Part shown: positions 1 to 13,420 of the stretch, in pieces
Numbering within the stretch: position 1 is the stretch's first letter
Layout: each line of letters begins with the position of its first letter
NCBI GenBank assembly: GCA_964020975.1
Contig: OZ026620.1
Span: forward strand, 73,348,100 to 73,412,099
Direction of reading: 5' to 3'
Source: Hermodice carunculata
Taxonomy: Eukaryota > Annelida > Polychaeta > Eunicida > Amphinomidae
DNA: 64,000 nucleotides
Position numbers and translations under genes: made by a program
Notes under the pieces: model-generated
Told to the model about the DNA's origin: nothing
Databases searched by the model: none
What the model saw: only the letters and a program-made list of their open reading frames with translations

Positions 1-1845
1 TGTAATCCTGTAAATTTAAAATTCTCTAAACTCCGGAATATTTTCTAATCAAACTTGCCTGAAAGGTGCCTTTGCTGTGTCTACAATAGTAAAATGTTGT
101 CGTCACAACAGTGCATTTACTTCTTGATTTGGAAGTAATTTGGAAATTATAATGATCAGTAACTTACAATTACTAATACGAGTGTAGCTGAATGCGTGAA
201 ATTTTATTTAAAATGGGTCGCGCGATTATCGAGAACCGTAAAAGGATATCGATGCCCTTAGTTTTACTCTTTCCCACGTATATCCTTCATGTAAGTGGGT
301 AGCTTTATCTCCAGAAAAGAGGGTGGGCCTTACAGCACGAAATTGATTTTCAAAGGGTCCTCCATGCGAAAAAGGTACAAATAAATACTGAAATGATATA
401 CTTAAAAATATCATACAGATTCACACCTGTAACGTATCATAAAAATAAATTATACAGAAATTATACAGACGTAGCCAAAGAGGCACTGATGGGCATTAAT
501 AGTATACAGTGGCATAGAAAGTATAGAGATACCTGTGTAACTGTATGGTTGTGTATTTGTATACATCGTCTGTGTGTTGTCTTCAAGCTTTTGCTGTTGA
601 GACATTCAGGTGAAGACACTGCCCCTATGAATAAGAATAATTTCGTCAATTCCTTTTTGTTATGTTAGAAAGACTCGTGATCCATTTTCAGTTATGACTA
701 ATATTATGTCTTTGTATTCCCTTGGTGGTTTGAACGGATATATACATTGCATTTCACAGTATGGGATTTACTTGGAACTTAATACGTACGCTTTACCGAG
801 TCTCTGTACGTATTTGCACAACATAAGTTTGCTCTCCATAAGCTGTGTGGAGATGTCAAATACACAAACTGTATGAAGAACACACTTTTGTCAGTGCATC
901 AATCACTTCCCAAAATATGTTTCGGTTGAATTGAGAACATTTGATTCATAAAGCAATGTGTTCACACCATGTCATTTTTTTAAGGTACATTAAACCCTTG
1001 AAGAAAAAACAATTTGGGAGCCGAATATTTCCCCTTTTTAATCTCTTTTAAACGATGATTGGGTAAAACAAACGTTTTGTTACAAGGACTTAATTTTTGG
1101 AACTTCGATATAAAAATTCGCTTATTCAAATTAGACTGACTATAAAGTAGTAACCATTGCAACTCTAATATTGACCAATCAGCATGTCTATGTTTGCCTA
1201 CCAGCCGCTAGTCACAGTGTTTTAACACTAACATTAAAGATTAGTTTCAAGCAGTTATGCAATATACATATATGGCTAATAACAGTACATATAGATAAAA
1301 ATGGGCATAATGACAGTTTTTTTTAATCCCATATATAGTCATAAAACAATAACTGACAATCATTTTTCTTACACTCACAGCAGAAAGTACCTGAAATGGT
1401 AAGCAATCATTGTAAAACAGCGTATTTTCATAATTTATGCATGGCGTTTCCTTGTATTCCCCCTGACTTTCTGTCAGAAGATAAAGGGGGAGCTGCTGCT
1501 AATGGTGCTTCCACAATTAGGATGAGGAGATCAGAACTGTGCATCAGTTAAGACATTAAGCAGCGACGTCTCATGGTGATACGACTTCTTTTAGAGAATT
1601 ATCAAAAAAAAAAAACTGTGATAAATTAATGAAGCTTAATTGATTGATAAATGTCGAAAATCTACAGCTGTTTTTCAAACAGGCAAATTATATTAATTTT
1701 GAGGCTTTTGGGCCAAGTGTGAGTAAGCCTATTATATACCTTGTCCTAGACTATCTGCCAACGGAATGAAAACAGTAACAAGGAGGCGGATGGGAAAGAA
1801 AAAAACAGAGATTGAAGGACAGTAGGCAGACTAAGTGCAATGAAA
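1..1845. other. No gene recognised; AT-rich unique DNA
   Basis: The short open frames here (up to about 90 codons) have no family motif that I recognise, no low-complexity explanation and no clear exon borders. A poly-A run lies near 1,603-1,613. I see no repeat, RNA gene or mobile-element end. Confidence 0.5.
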
Positions 1846-1888
1846 AAGGAAGTAAGGAAGAAAGTAGAAAATAAGGGAGGAAAGACAG

Positions 1889-2010
1889 AAAGAGAGAGAA
1901 AGAAAGAAAGAAAGAAAGAAGGAAAGAGAAAAAGAAAGAAAGAAAGAAAGAAAGAAAGAACGAAAGAAGGAAAGAAAAAGAAAGAAAGAAAGAGAGAAAG
2001 AAAGAAAAAA

Positions 2011-2058
<48 letters not shown>

Positions 2059-2076
2059 CAGAAAGAAAGAAAGAAG
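1889..2076. repeat. GAAA/GAAAG microsatellite (purine strand +)
   Basis: About 190 bp of imperfect GAAA units with AAGG and AGAG interruptions, all purines on the plus strand. It accounts for the open frames read as K/E/R-rich on one strand and S/F/L-rich on the other. The impure units suggest an older tract than the one at 6.4-6.9 kb. Confidence 0.95.
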
Positions 2077-2399
2077 GCGAGTAAGGGAAACATAAATAGA
2101 GATACAAAGAGAAGAAAAAGAAAAGTGGGTTACAAGGCTGAAAGAAGACAACTGACAATCAGGCCGCCTTCTACTCTGGTATTTAATGCATCTATCACGG
2201 AACAACTTTTAGCTACAAAGCGTTAGCTTTACATGCATTGGCATTGTACATTTAACTGCTGGAATGAATATAGTGACTTTGTGACCACTAAATTGTACTT
2301 TCTGTGAGAACGCCTGCTTTTGTGACTGTTATCATTAACAATCTAAATCAGTAATATGAATGATGGGACAACTGCATACTTTTTTAATTATATGTGTCA

Positions 2400-5300
2400 G
2401 AGCCCCATGGTTATGTTTGACACAGTCATCAATTACCTTGTCTCTTCTAACACAAAGAATCATGTCGTTCAGACCATAACGCTGGCCATACGTGAGTTAA
2501 TTGTTCGGCGCATAGTTGTTACACAGCCCAGTATGTAGCACTTCACATAATGATTCAAAGGAAAGACAATTCATTCCTAAAGACTATTTACACCCACTGT
2601 GCGTTTCTTGGTCAAATGCACCCAAAGCATGCACGTTTTGCGTGAAGTCCATATGTCCTACATTTACGACGTTCAGTTGTTACATGAGGGGAAATAGTTT
2701 CTGCTGCTCTATCTGTTAGTTGCCCATCTATGTAAGAGGCCAAACACTGGGCACAAACAACTCTTTATAAGCAGGGACATGTACACAAGGAGCATGCTCT
2801 GCTGAAACTGGAGAATTTTTGGCCATTGGACCAAAACAAAGGCACCCCATTGATAAAGGGTAATATCAGCAACCCACAGTGTGGGACTCCTTCCCAAAGC
2901 CACTCTCAGACTTGGGAAAAGAGATTATATTCACTAGAAGGCAAAAGAAAAGCCATGAGGGAACCTGCATAAAAACATGAGTCTTTACCTACAGACAAGT
3001 CAATCACTTGAAAGATTTGCTTTAAAATATCAAGTGAGATTGGTTGCTTCTAAGTGACGCCAGCACTCAAATCTCTCTAACCTCCCATAGTACAGTCTGT
3101 AGAAACCAGTTTTTGTCCAGAGTGTACGGGAACCCTGCTTCAAGAAGTAGAACACACACAATATTTAAATACTGTTTAACATTTGAGTACTAGAGGAAGT
3201 GAGCAAGGAATTCTACATACCTAGTCAGAATTACTGTGTCCCGGGGCAGTGGTTGGCACCCACAATAACGGCAAAATCGTAGAGAAGCGTCCATCTGTCT
3301 GCAATATACAGCTAAGGTAGAGCTCTGATTGGTGAGTGATCTGTATCGCATCGCTTCCCTGTCCATGGCTTTTTCCAGCTCTACTGGGTTTTGACCTGGG
3401 AAAAATAGTATAAAAGCGAGGTTAGACATATGGTAAAATAGCATGTATGGCACAAGGTAATTTGGTGGATACAAGTGCATGTTTATCATGGCTACGTTTC
3501 TCCAGTCATGAAAGCGTGAGGGCCCAATTTGACTGTACATTCAGCCAAGTGTTTCACCACTATGTGAAAATTAGATGTGGGCAACAACCAAAACATTTAC
3601 CGCAGTGCTTTATTTACAACTGGTTCCCTGGATGAACCTTTAATAATGATGCCCTGGGCTGTGGTGCTGTCTGTATATGCAGGTACACATTTGCCCCATT
3701 ATAGTGGTGCCCACAACCTGGCGGCCACCAATATTGTTAGCATATCCTTGTAGTTGATATAGAGGTGAGATGCCAATTAAAGCAATTAAAGGTGCCTAGT
3801 TGGAACGAAACAGATGTCTATGGTCAACCAAATATGTGGGCTCCTTCTGCCCCTGGAAATGCCATTTGATGCCTGTCACTTCTTGGCTGGCTTCACTTAT
3901 ATAGATAGATCTGTAGGATGCCTTCAAGTCCAACTTAGCCTGAAAGCAGCCAGGTGTCACCATGCGGGTGGGTTCATCAAACTTCAGCACAACACAATGC
4001 TCTGGGTAAGCGTAGTCATTAAGTGACTTACCTTCTGGGAGGCCACAGTCATGAATTAGCTGTATTTCGTCTTTGTTCTTGGGAACAGTTCCTAAACCAC
4101 CAAATATACAAGGTTTGTCCTTCATTATTCTATAGGTACCACATTCAATTTCGGTCATTTAAATCTGTTCCACTTTTGCCCTTGGGTAGCTGACCTGAGG
4201 TTAGCCTGCTCACAGAGGGCAGGCATTGCATCCGGATCAATAATATGGAAATCATGCCTTAAAGCCTGCACAATTAAGCGTCCATCTATATCATTTTGAC
4301 GCTCACATGCCCTGATTTCTGGGTCTGGTCAAAAGAGTGGCTTCACAAGGGATCAAGCTGGGTCTGGATGCTGATGGTGGGGGTGGGTTTTCCACAGTCT
4401 GGAACACTGTAGTTGTGAGCATATCGACAACCTGTGACAAAACATCAGCCCTTAATCCCATTAAAGTTCAAACAAACTTCTTTTCCATCCGTGTTCTGAA
4501 TTTTGGTTTGTTTCTAACCTTGACCTTGATCTTGGGGTCCTCCCTGTCACTGGTTGGGTTTTCCCCTGGCCATGAGAAGTGAAATTGACAAGTGACTTTG
4601 CTCTATCCCCCAGAAGAAGCCATAGCGTGCCTGGGAGAAGCAGTAGGCACGATCCAACAGCAAAACTTTTCCAAGGGGGTAGACCTCTGTCCATTGCAAA
4701 TTCTTCACCATGTACGCCATGCACTCAGCGATAGTTTTTGTGTCAAGGTCCCCCTCTTCCAAAATACAGTGCATGATTCTTGCATTGGCTTCTGTCCATT
4801 GAGCAAGGGTAAGGGACTTCAACTTTAGTTTGTGTTGACCAGTCTGAATACATAGTTGTACACCTTTGACATTAATGACCTCCTCTTGGCAGTTGTCAAG
4901 TATTCAAGCAAGTAAACTATGTCCAAAAACGTGACATCACCCCTTGCCCCTGGGACAAGAAAACATGCTGTGAAGGTATTAGCCTGGGAGAATCACGTAC
5001 TGAAGTGAGGCTGTGGCTGTGATATCAGCATCTGGGATATCCCATGAACCATGTCTCACCCTCCAGCATGTGTTTGGCTGTTAGCGCTATTACCCAGCAC
5101 GTCTGTAAGCTGGCAGGACCCCATGCTTTCCAGTAGGCTGAGAGCATTCTGTACAAATGGAACTACCCCTCAGGTGGGCCATATTTAAGGTTGCTTGGCC
5201 CTGTGCACCAACTACCCCCTGTGAGTTACATATACTGTTCTGTAATGCAGCTTCAGGGTGGGGTTGCTGGCTCAACCTGGCATCTTTGGGTGGATGGGCA
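2400..5300 (-). mobile_element. DIRS-like tyrosine-recombinase retroelement fossil
   Basis: Read on the minus strand, three remnants appear in the order usual for DIRS-type elements. A gag-like piece lies at about 4,830-4,460 (WTEANARIM, LLLDRAYCFSQA). A reverse transcriptase N-terminal half lies at about 4,190-3,790 (IHDCGLPEGKSLNDYA, AKLDLKASYRSIYIS, EVTGIKWHFQG, TYLVDHR). A tyrosine recombinase piece lies at about 3,400-2,600, with an N-terminal SAM-like region (YCRQMDASLRFCRYCG, YVEFLAHFL) and a catalytic-domain piece (WPKILQFQQ, LCPVFGL). The KLDLKxAYRS-type RT motif and 'LTGLKW' block are typical of DIRS/Ngaro elements rather than gypsy or BEL. The element is broken, with probably five or more breaks, and looks old. 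The borders are soft: 4,830-5,300 may be its upstream part, and I could not find DIRS-style end repeats. Calling it DIRS rather than another YR group is inference. Confidence 0.75.
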
Positions 5301-5401
5301 TTGTTTGGGCACCTAAGATATTGTTAATAGCCTGATGCAATTGGATCTTTTGGCCTGTAGGTTCAAGATACCTACATAACGATAATCCAATAATTGCAGG
5401 G

Positions 5402-5403
<2 letters not shown>

Positions 5404-5451
<48 letters not shown>

Positions 5452-5453
5452 GA

Positions 5454-5484
<31 letters not shown>
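5404..5484. repeat. TG/CA microsatellite
   Basis: About 80 bp of GT dinucleotides with short GTAT interruptions. It produces the H/T-rich open frames on the minus strand. Confidence 0.95.
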
Positions 5485-5499
5485 CTGTGTATGATGAAC

Positions 5500-6410
5500 T
5501 GAGGTGCAAACAACATGTATACAGTGAAGAATAGACACCAGTCAACATACAAAACTATGTACAAAGCAGTTCTGGGAACATAAACCTCGATCTAGTCCCC
5601 ACTGCGATGGGGGAAATGGCATGGAACAGTGGTCTTGGGCAGATGGATTTGTTCCCTGGATATGAAAACTGCTTCAGTTTCAACTGTTTGCCTAGCCAAG
5701 TTAGCTGTCGATTTCAGTTTGAAGCACACTCATCTTCCTGACTGGATGCATTGTGTAAATCCTCTGCAAGGGAAACAACTAGGCATCTTGTAAGGACTTC
5801 GCAAGCTTCTATTATTCATCAATTTTTTGGCCGTTCTCCAAATCCTAAAGCAGCACTTTAAAGACTCCCTCACAAACACATTTGCACTGTTAAGGGATTA
5901 AAAAACTTGTGGGGAAGGGCACCAAAGGCAGATGGCTTTGCGTGGCCCCATGGCCAGTCATGTGGTCATGCCAACACAGGAGTTTCATAACCAGGCTGCA
6001 CCCCCCCCCTCCCCCGATCTGGCTTGGGTCATTTAAAGCAATATCAACCTCTTAATATTCCCCTTTTATTTACTACTACAGTTCTTAATGATTTCGTGAT
6101 TTATTCCCCGTACACGTTATGTCATTCAAGAGTTTTCTGTCCTTATATAAATGCATAAAGATCATGCCTGGTTTCCCATTTCAAAATCCAAAGTGGTCTT
6201 TATAAAAGCCTCACGTCCCAATTTAAGCCAATATAGTTTATTTCGAATGTGACAATACATGCAAAAACAAGGTGCGTGTTTTGTACGGTATCCACTGAAT
6301 GGTTCTAAATACTTATTCCAACACATACAATAGCTTCAAAATGGCCTCTGTAGGTCACTTGATACTGCATAACAATCAATGGTAATGTACTGTATTCATA
6401 AAGCAATAAG
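5500..6410. other. No gene recognised
   Basis: Single-copy-looking DNA with a short C run near 6,001-6,016. No coding motif, RNA or element boundary is visible. Confidence 0.45.
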
Positions 6411-6412
6411 AA

Positions 6413-6878
<466 letters not shown>

Positions 6879-7309
6879 GGCGTGCATTAATCATATGTGA
6901 ATCGCGTGAGAAAGACTCAATTATTGGGCCAAGGGGACTTGAGATCATGTACTTTACGTCCCGAGAAATTTTGCAAGGAACAATTAATTAATGGTGGGCA
7001 AGCCTATTGATCCACAAGTTCACAACAGGCGATGCCAGAAAGCCTGGGAAAAAGCAAACAATATTGCACAAGCGTAAAACATCCACACAATTTGAGAACA
7101 AACAAAACGTTGCCACCTTTCAAGATATTTATCCTTATTTTAATTCAAAATTTGCATGTTATAGAACAGAGCCAGACTGACTGCATAACTATTGGTAAAA
7201 AAAACATACTTCCACTGTTTTAACTGAAAACTTTCACCCGTGATAATTAACGAAGCAGAGTTTCAGATTTTCACGCTTCTAAATTAACATTTTTACACCA
7301 TTTCCCACA

Positions 7310-7368
7310 AAATGAATGAATAAATGAATGAATAAATAAATAAATGAATGAATGAATGCATGAATGAA

Positions 7369-7403
<35 letters not shown>

Positions 7404-7452
7404 ACAAATAAATAAATAAACAAATAAATAAATAAATAAATAAATAAATAAG
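7310..7452. repeat. AAAT/AATG tetranucleotide microsatellite
   Basis: Tandem AATG units grade into AAAT units, with a few AAAC variants. The Y/L/F/I-rich open frames on the minus strand are translations of the tract. Confidence 0.95.
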
Positions 7453-7837
7453 TTTTGCTTGTAGTACGAAGGATTCAAGCATTTCAGGGCGAATATATAC
7501 CCTATTCAGATCAATTAGGCCTTACTGTCCTCCGACGTTTGGGATACTCATGCATTTAGTACTTCAGCCACCTCCATCCATGCATTTTGCTTTATTCTAT
7601 TGATTCCACCTTTCCCTCTACAGCCCTTCATCTGTCGCTTATGGCATCAAAGCGAAGCTCCACTTCCTTTAAAAGCCTGGATTGCTCCTCGAGGGACCAG
7701 CTACTTCCTCGCTCTTCCCCTTCATGCCCGCAATTCAATCACAATGTTTATTTCGCGAATCATTTGGTTAGCAGACGATCTTTGTTTACAATTTTTGTTT
7801 ATAAAGTTCCGAAAAGATGGCCCTAAAATAGCTTGCG

Positions 7838-8420
7838 ATGACAATGACAATAATTTATTCAACTCTACGGCCCCTAATAGGGTATGAGAGTACAAAGTAA
7901 TACAATAACAAAGAAGGCAACAAAAATGAATGGATCCATGGCTCCAATATAAAGCATGTGAAGCACAAAATAAACATGGAAATTACAATACGTGAGGAAA
8001 CACTTATAATAACAAATATAATTTTGACTACAAATATGATTTTATCTGCATGTACTATGAAAAATAGTTCTAGTTATCAAGGACATGTCTATCTAAATTT
8101 CTTCGTTAGGCCTATTAATTTTACAAATTATGCCACATTAATAAGTTATCTTGTGTGTTTGGTGTAAAAAATTGATTCAACTTCAGACAGTTAGGTGGTA
8201 CTCTGTAATATTTCTAAATGAAATTAAATCTTTCTTCATTGAGGGCTGGACAAATAATTAAATAATGCATTTCATTACCAGCTTCAGATGATCCACACAA
8301 ATCACAAGAAACATCAGCACTTTCTTTCAAGTTCTAACCGACCAATGTCTCAAACAGCAGTCTCACAATAAATAGCACTCACATTTTCCACCAGGCAAAG
8401 TTCGACATAAGGTCGCTTCG
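7838..8420 (-). mobile_element. 5'-truncated LINE (CR1/L2-like), 3' end
   Basis: On the minus strand the sequence ends (near 7,838) in short direct copies of ATTGTCATTGTCAT preceded by GTTGAATAAATT, a 3'-tail style common in CR1/L2-group LINEs. Upstream, at about 8,340-8,190, the minus-strand translation reads CDLCGSSEAGNEMHYLIICP, then NEERFNFI. This matches the C-terminal Cys/His region (CxxC...GDExHxLxxCP) of many invertebrate LINE reverse transcriptase proteins. Only the C-terminus and 3' UTR remain, as expected for 5' truncation. The element has accumulated substitutions and is not functional. The upstream border is set where the resemblance fades. Confidence 0.7.
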
Positions 8421-9167
8421 TGAATACCAATTTCAAGGTGTTTTTGGTGAGTTCCATTTTCAGACTTGAGGTGGAAAGTTAAACTTAAGCTTCAGTCGGT
8501 TTTCGTGAATACGGCCCCTGCACTAGCAAATCTCTCCGAACGCACATTGACTGTGGGTTTGTTACTTTAATTAAGATCAGTTTTATGAAGGATTCAAACA
8601 ACATAGACAGACAAACAAATATCAATTCTTGATGCGTGTTATATGATAAGAGTCGTCACGTGACTGTTTGGTTATTGATACAAATGTGACCTGAGACATT
8701 TGCAGGGCAAACATCACTAGATCTACTGCAAGTCAAGAGTATATAATCGGCCTGATAAACATACAGAGACTCATAAGTAATGGCTTTAGCAAATTTGTCA
8801 TGTATATATCAATGTAAGAGATCGTTGAGACTACCTGCAGGGGTCAGCCAGGTCACCTTTGGCCATTCAAGTGCACCATTTTTGTAATTATGGTTTGTTT
8901 TACAGGTATTCTTTTTTCATAATGAAGCTCGGCATTTATCAACGAAACTTCACGTTTTTAGCTTATTCATCATTTGCCACGCTCATATTTATTCATTATT
9001 ATGTGAGTTGTCTTTCGGACAGTAAAGAGTTCGGACTGGGGAATAGGGTAATGACTACTAGGAAGTGGTTTTGGACAAAAAGATACAAATACAAAGTACT
9101 CAAACCCTGTCATTTTGGAAAGAAACTTTTGGATCAAATTTATGACATTTTGACTCTGGCATATCTT

Positions 9168-9169
9168 CT

Positions 9170-9201
<32 letters not shown>

Positions 9202-9272
9202 TTCTTCTTCTTCTTCTTCTTCTTCTTCTTCTTCTTCTTCTTCTTCTTCTTCTTCTTCTTCTTCTTCTTCTT
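9168..9272. repeat. TTC (GAA) trinucleotide microsatellite
   Basis: About 100 bp of nearly perfect TTC on the plus strand after a CTTCCT start. It generates the poly-Leu tail of an open frame at 8,859-9,278, which otherwise shows no recognisable protein. Confidence 0.97.
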
Positions 9273-9388
9273 TATTGATTGGTTGCTAGGGAGTGTAAAT
9301 TAAAGTATCATTGATCATTGATTTCATTTCTAATTTACATTTCCCAAGTGATTTTAATTCAAAATTGTCAAGAATCCTGTGGAAGTCG

Positions 9389-9488
9389 ATGGCTGACCCT
9401 GAACTTGATCCAAGGCTGGCAATCCCTGACCTTGGGGAATCAGGTGCAGCAAAACTTGAAATCGAGGAATGGGGACTGAGGGTGGGTA
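9389..9488 (+). repeat. 100-bp inverted repeat, left copy
   Basis: This sequence begins ATGGCTGACCCTGAACTTG and is matched in reverse complement at 10,373-10,472 with only about ten differences. The pair encloses about 880 bp. On the coding-like strand both copies read PELDPRL.IPDL or a close variant, so it may be a mobile or coding-derived segment copied in both directions. Confidence 0.85.
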
Positions 9489-9799
9489 GAGTGGGTTATG
9501 AACTAGTGTGTAACACCTGTGTTACACACTACTTCCTAACCCACACTACTGCATACTTGCACATTTGTCGCGCACACACTGTGTTAGTCTTGTGTTAATT
9601 TATCTCCCGGCCCATATCTTAGAATACTAGCATAGGTGTTTGTAAAAAGGCAGTGTTGACAAGCTCAATCTACTGTTTAAAACTAGCCTGTCCAGTTTCA
9701 TTTATTTATTCTGAAATATATTCTGGAAAGTAACCAAATATATAAATTAGTCACTCTTTTAGGAAATTTCTTAGTTGAAATTCACTAGAGAGTAATTCA

Positions 9800-12660
9800 A
9801 AATGGCTCCAGTTAACATGCACACAGCTCAAGCCAAGGCATTGATAATATTGCCTTAATTGTTACCACAAAAGCTCAGCAGATCATTGATTTGCACGAAC
9901 ATCTTTGGATATATTTGGAGCTTTTGAGTAACAAACAACTCATTGAAGCCAATATTTTACCTAAGGAAGCTTGGCACAAAATGTTGGAAAACCACCAGAT
10001 CTGTTTTGGCAGTCCAGTGGAACAAGCTGCAGAGTACGCTGAGGCCCGATCCATTGCAACAGTGACACAGGATAAGTTTCAGCAGTTTCTACAGCAGATG
10101 TCCCTGAAGATACAGTGAATGCAGCAGATCATACCAGAGAACATGCAACAGGTGAATCGGCATATTCAGGATCTGCAGAACTGAACAGCATCCATGACAG
10201 CAATCAGAACCTCACCACCAAGACATACTGATCAGATGGTAAGGATGCTGAGTGAGCCACCTGCTGTAACCAGGACTGCTTTTCCCATTACAGCACAAGT
10301 AATTGGAAACCAGGGAACAGCTACTGTCAGTTTGAGTCAAGTGGTTCCACAAGGGATCATGATGGCTGTGTGTACCCACCCTCAGTGCCCATTTCTCGAT
10401 TTCAAGTTTCCCTGAACCTGATTTCCTAAGGTCAGGGATTTCCAGCCTTGGATCAAGTTCAGAGTCAGCCATAGAGTATGTGACTGCCATGGCATCTTAA
10501 TCAAGGACAATCACCGAGTATGTTTCAGGTACCATTTCAACCTCAAGGTCAAGTATCTTACCAGGGTTACCATCACGTTTCCTGCCAATTGTACCAGCCA
10601 CAAGTGCAAGCAACATCCCAGATGCCGGTTAACACAACACAGGGTCAATTCTAAGTATCCAAATGTATGCAAAGGGGTAGTATTCTTCCATACCAACGGT
10701 TCCCATAGTGTTGCAGTACATCCAAGAAGTTTCAGTGCACACTGGGTTTTAAGCATGGTACATCATGACACAATATAGTTGATCCAGGCCAGGATCCACA
10801 AGGATCAGAGTCAACACATGTTGTAGACCTCCACAGCCATCATTTTATAGTCTGCTATCGGCTGTTATGATGCCACACCATCCCCACACAGGTAACCCAA
10901 TTTAAGGAGGATCTCCAAATATGTATGCTCAACACCTGCAGCTGCCTGTGTTACTGTTTGATTAAACTTTTCGTGTGGTGCAAAAAAATGTAGGCATATG
11001 ACCCAACATCCCCTTATACCTAACATGCAAGGTCCTTACAGGTACAAGATCAGTTTCAACCACAGCCCCAAGGTCAACAACAGGTTCAACCTAGAGTTCA
11101 AGGTCAACCACCGGTTCAATATCATGTTCTTGGCCAACAGGCAGTATATAATGTGGTTGTACCTGTAATACCAAAGACAAAAGTTAATGCAGGCCCTCCT
11201 GTGGGAAATTATTAGTTTCCAGTTCAGCCCTTCTCTCAACAGGCTCAAGGAAGGAATAATGGTTACCGTGAACTACCTGCACCTAAAAGAGCCACCTATG
11301 ATTGTAAGCAGGATTGGAGGCTATTTATAGAGTAATTCAACAATAGAGCTGACAGGTATCGGTGGAATGATGATAAAATGTTGGATGAGCTCATTATCAG
11401 TCTATGGGGAAAAGCTATAGACCTTTTTGACAGTCTGGATCAGACTATTTAGGATAACTTCCATGAAATTTGTGACAAGACAGATCACAGGTTTGGTTGC
11501 ACCATTCTACCTGCCAGCATATGGCGACAGTTGTCAACTTTAAAACAGAGATACATTGTTGGATGGTTATGCTGAAAAGACACAGAAGTTGGCCTTGGGT
11601 AGATATCCTGATGCCAATGGACCTGCCCTTGCCATATCAAGTAATATGGCTATGGAAGCTTTTTTGAAGGGTTGCACACACCAGGACGCTATTCCCAGGA
11701 AATGCCTTGTAGTTCCAAGATCCCTAAAAGAGAAAGTGCTGAAGTGTTGTTATGATGTTTGATTGGTTGAACGTAGTTTTTTCTGGTACAATATAGGACT
11801 TGACAGTGATTTAGGTTTAATGGTATTCCACATGCAGTATTACTAAAATGCCCCCAAAATGGCTGAAGGAAGGTTTAGGGAAATACCATGCTGGCGCCCC
11901 CATTGAAAGGCTGCATATTGATATTTTGGGTCCATGTACAGCCAGTTCAAGTGGCAATATTTACATCTTGTTGCTCATAAACCAATTCACTAAATGAATT
12001 CAGTGCTACGCACCACAATATCAAACTGCTGAAACAATTTTAAGCAAGATTGTGGATGAATTGATCTCCCGATTTGGTTGTCCCTTACAAATGCATACTG
12101 GCCAAGGGACGAAGGTGTATGAAAACCTGATCCATGCCATTTGTGATTTACTTGAAGTCGCTAAAACACAAACTACCCAGTACCGACCCCCTTGTCCAAC
12201 AGAAGTACAGATTACTCTGAAAATCTTATAATGTTGGGCAGGGAAGTGTTTTATCCAAGGGGTTTGATATTTAGACTTCTTGAGGAGAATGGTGATATAA
12301 ACCCTGCAGCATATTTCAATCAACTTTTAAACACTATTTCTGGGATTCATAACATCACCTGAGAACATCCGAAAGTTGCATAGAATAGACAGAAGAAGAC
12401 CTATCATCTTAAGCTGTATGATAGGTCCTTTGAGGTGAACTTGCCTATAAACTGGAGATGGCAAGCAAATCAGGCCAATCCAAGAAACGCAAGGTGTGGA
12501 GTGGTCCCTATGTGATAACCAAAGTCTTCTCTACTGTCCTTTGTATGATCAAAGGTCACATGACGGAATACATTGTTCCTCAAGACTGTTTCAAATCATG
12601 TAAAGACTGATTCATGCCCATGTGGATGAGACAGATATGGGGCATTTTTTGGACTTGGAT
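9800..12660 (+). mobile_element. Ty3/gypsy-like LTR retrotransposon fossil
   Basis: Parts run left to right. A Q/P-rich gag-N-terminus-like stretch at about 10,500-11,270 contains repeated GQ and QPQ-type words. A gag capsid-like region at about 11,290-11,760 contains DWRLFIE, NNRADRYRWNDDKMLDELI and AIDLFDSLDQT. An integrase remnant follows at about 11,860-12,600. The integrase shows ERLHIDILGPC at the start of the core, ELISRFGCPLQMHTGQGTK, the TTQYRPP block and a C-terminal GPY/F-type motif (VWSGPYVITKVFS). The integrase core and GPY module are established Ty3/gypsy hallmarks. I see no protease, reverse transcriptase or RNase H between gag and integrase, and no convincing long terminal repeats. 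The element is broken in many places and looks old. The 5' boundary is a guess. Confidence 0.75.
10373..10472 (-). repeat. 100-bp inverted repeat, right copy
   Basis: Reverse-complement partner of 9,389-9,488. It lies inside the upstream part of the gypsy-like fossil, so it is either an insertion into that element or part of it that was copied outside. Confidence 0.85.
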
Positions 12661-13420
12661 GCTACTATAGCCTATGAAGAGAAAGAAGAGGAGGAATCAT
12701 TGCTGGTAGGTGTCTTCGGGGATTTATTTGCAGTCAGAATCTGTTAGAGTAGATCAGCCAGCTGCTCTTAGCAGGGACCCACCTGGCAGATCGATATCCC
12801 ATCCTGCCTACTTGCACCAATGTGAACTTGGTTTATTGCTCTGTACGATTCATTCTGTGCCCTGCTCAAGGAATCATTGTGTGCTATATGACCATATGTA
12901 AAATCTGCAAATAAAATAGATGGCTGTCTAAAGCCGACTATTGCTTTTATTTCTCCAAAATTTACCTGATTTAATCTGGATAATTTTTCAATTTTATTTA
13001 ATATGGGTGAGCTAATTAGGCTAATCTGTAGAAATATATGGGGATACTGCTGTAAATGAAACTTCTATCTATATCTTTTGAGTTCTGCTTTGTTCCTAGA
13101 ATCACAGAACCAATGGACTCAGCCTCAGAAAGGGATTGGCCAAGGGAGTGGTTAATTTTGGACATCTGGGAAGAAGAGATAGAATATCCTGCCAGGTAGG
13201 GAAAATCTTCCCAGAAAGGAATTGTCAGGGCCCCTGTCACTTGGACAGGACCAGAAGTTGATAGACTGATTTGGGCATGTTGGATGCCTTCACTAAACAG
13301 GAAATCATGGTGCCGACAGAGGCACCAAAGGGACTATGAAGAGGTGGACAGGAGTCTATAGATGTCTCTCCAGAAGACCCATAAGAGGCTGCATCCATGC
13401 CATCTGTCACGGGAGGGTTG
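12660..13420. other. No gene recognised; downstream flank of gypsy-like fossil
   Basis: This stretch joins the gypsy-like remnant to repeat block A. It may hold the element's 3' untranslated part, but no LTR partner was found upstream. An AATAAA-like signal occurs at about 12,911. Confidence 0.4.

Noticed and set aside
1746-2226. Long S/F/L- or K/E-rich open frames
   Set aside because: They are translations of the GAAA microsatellite on both strands, as are those at 6.4-6.9 and 32.6-32.8 kb.
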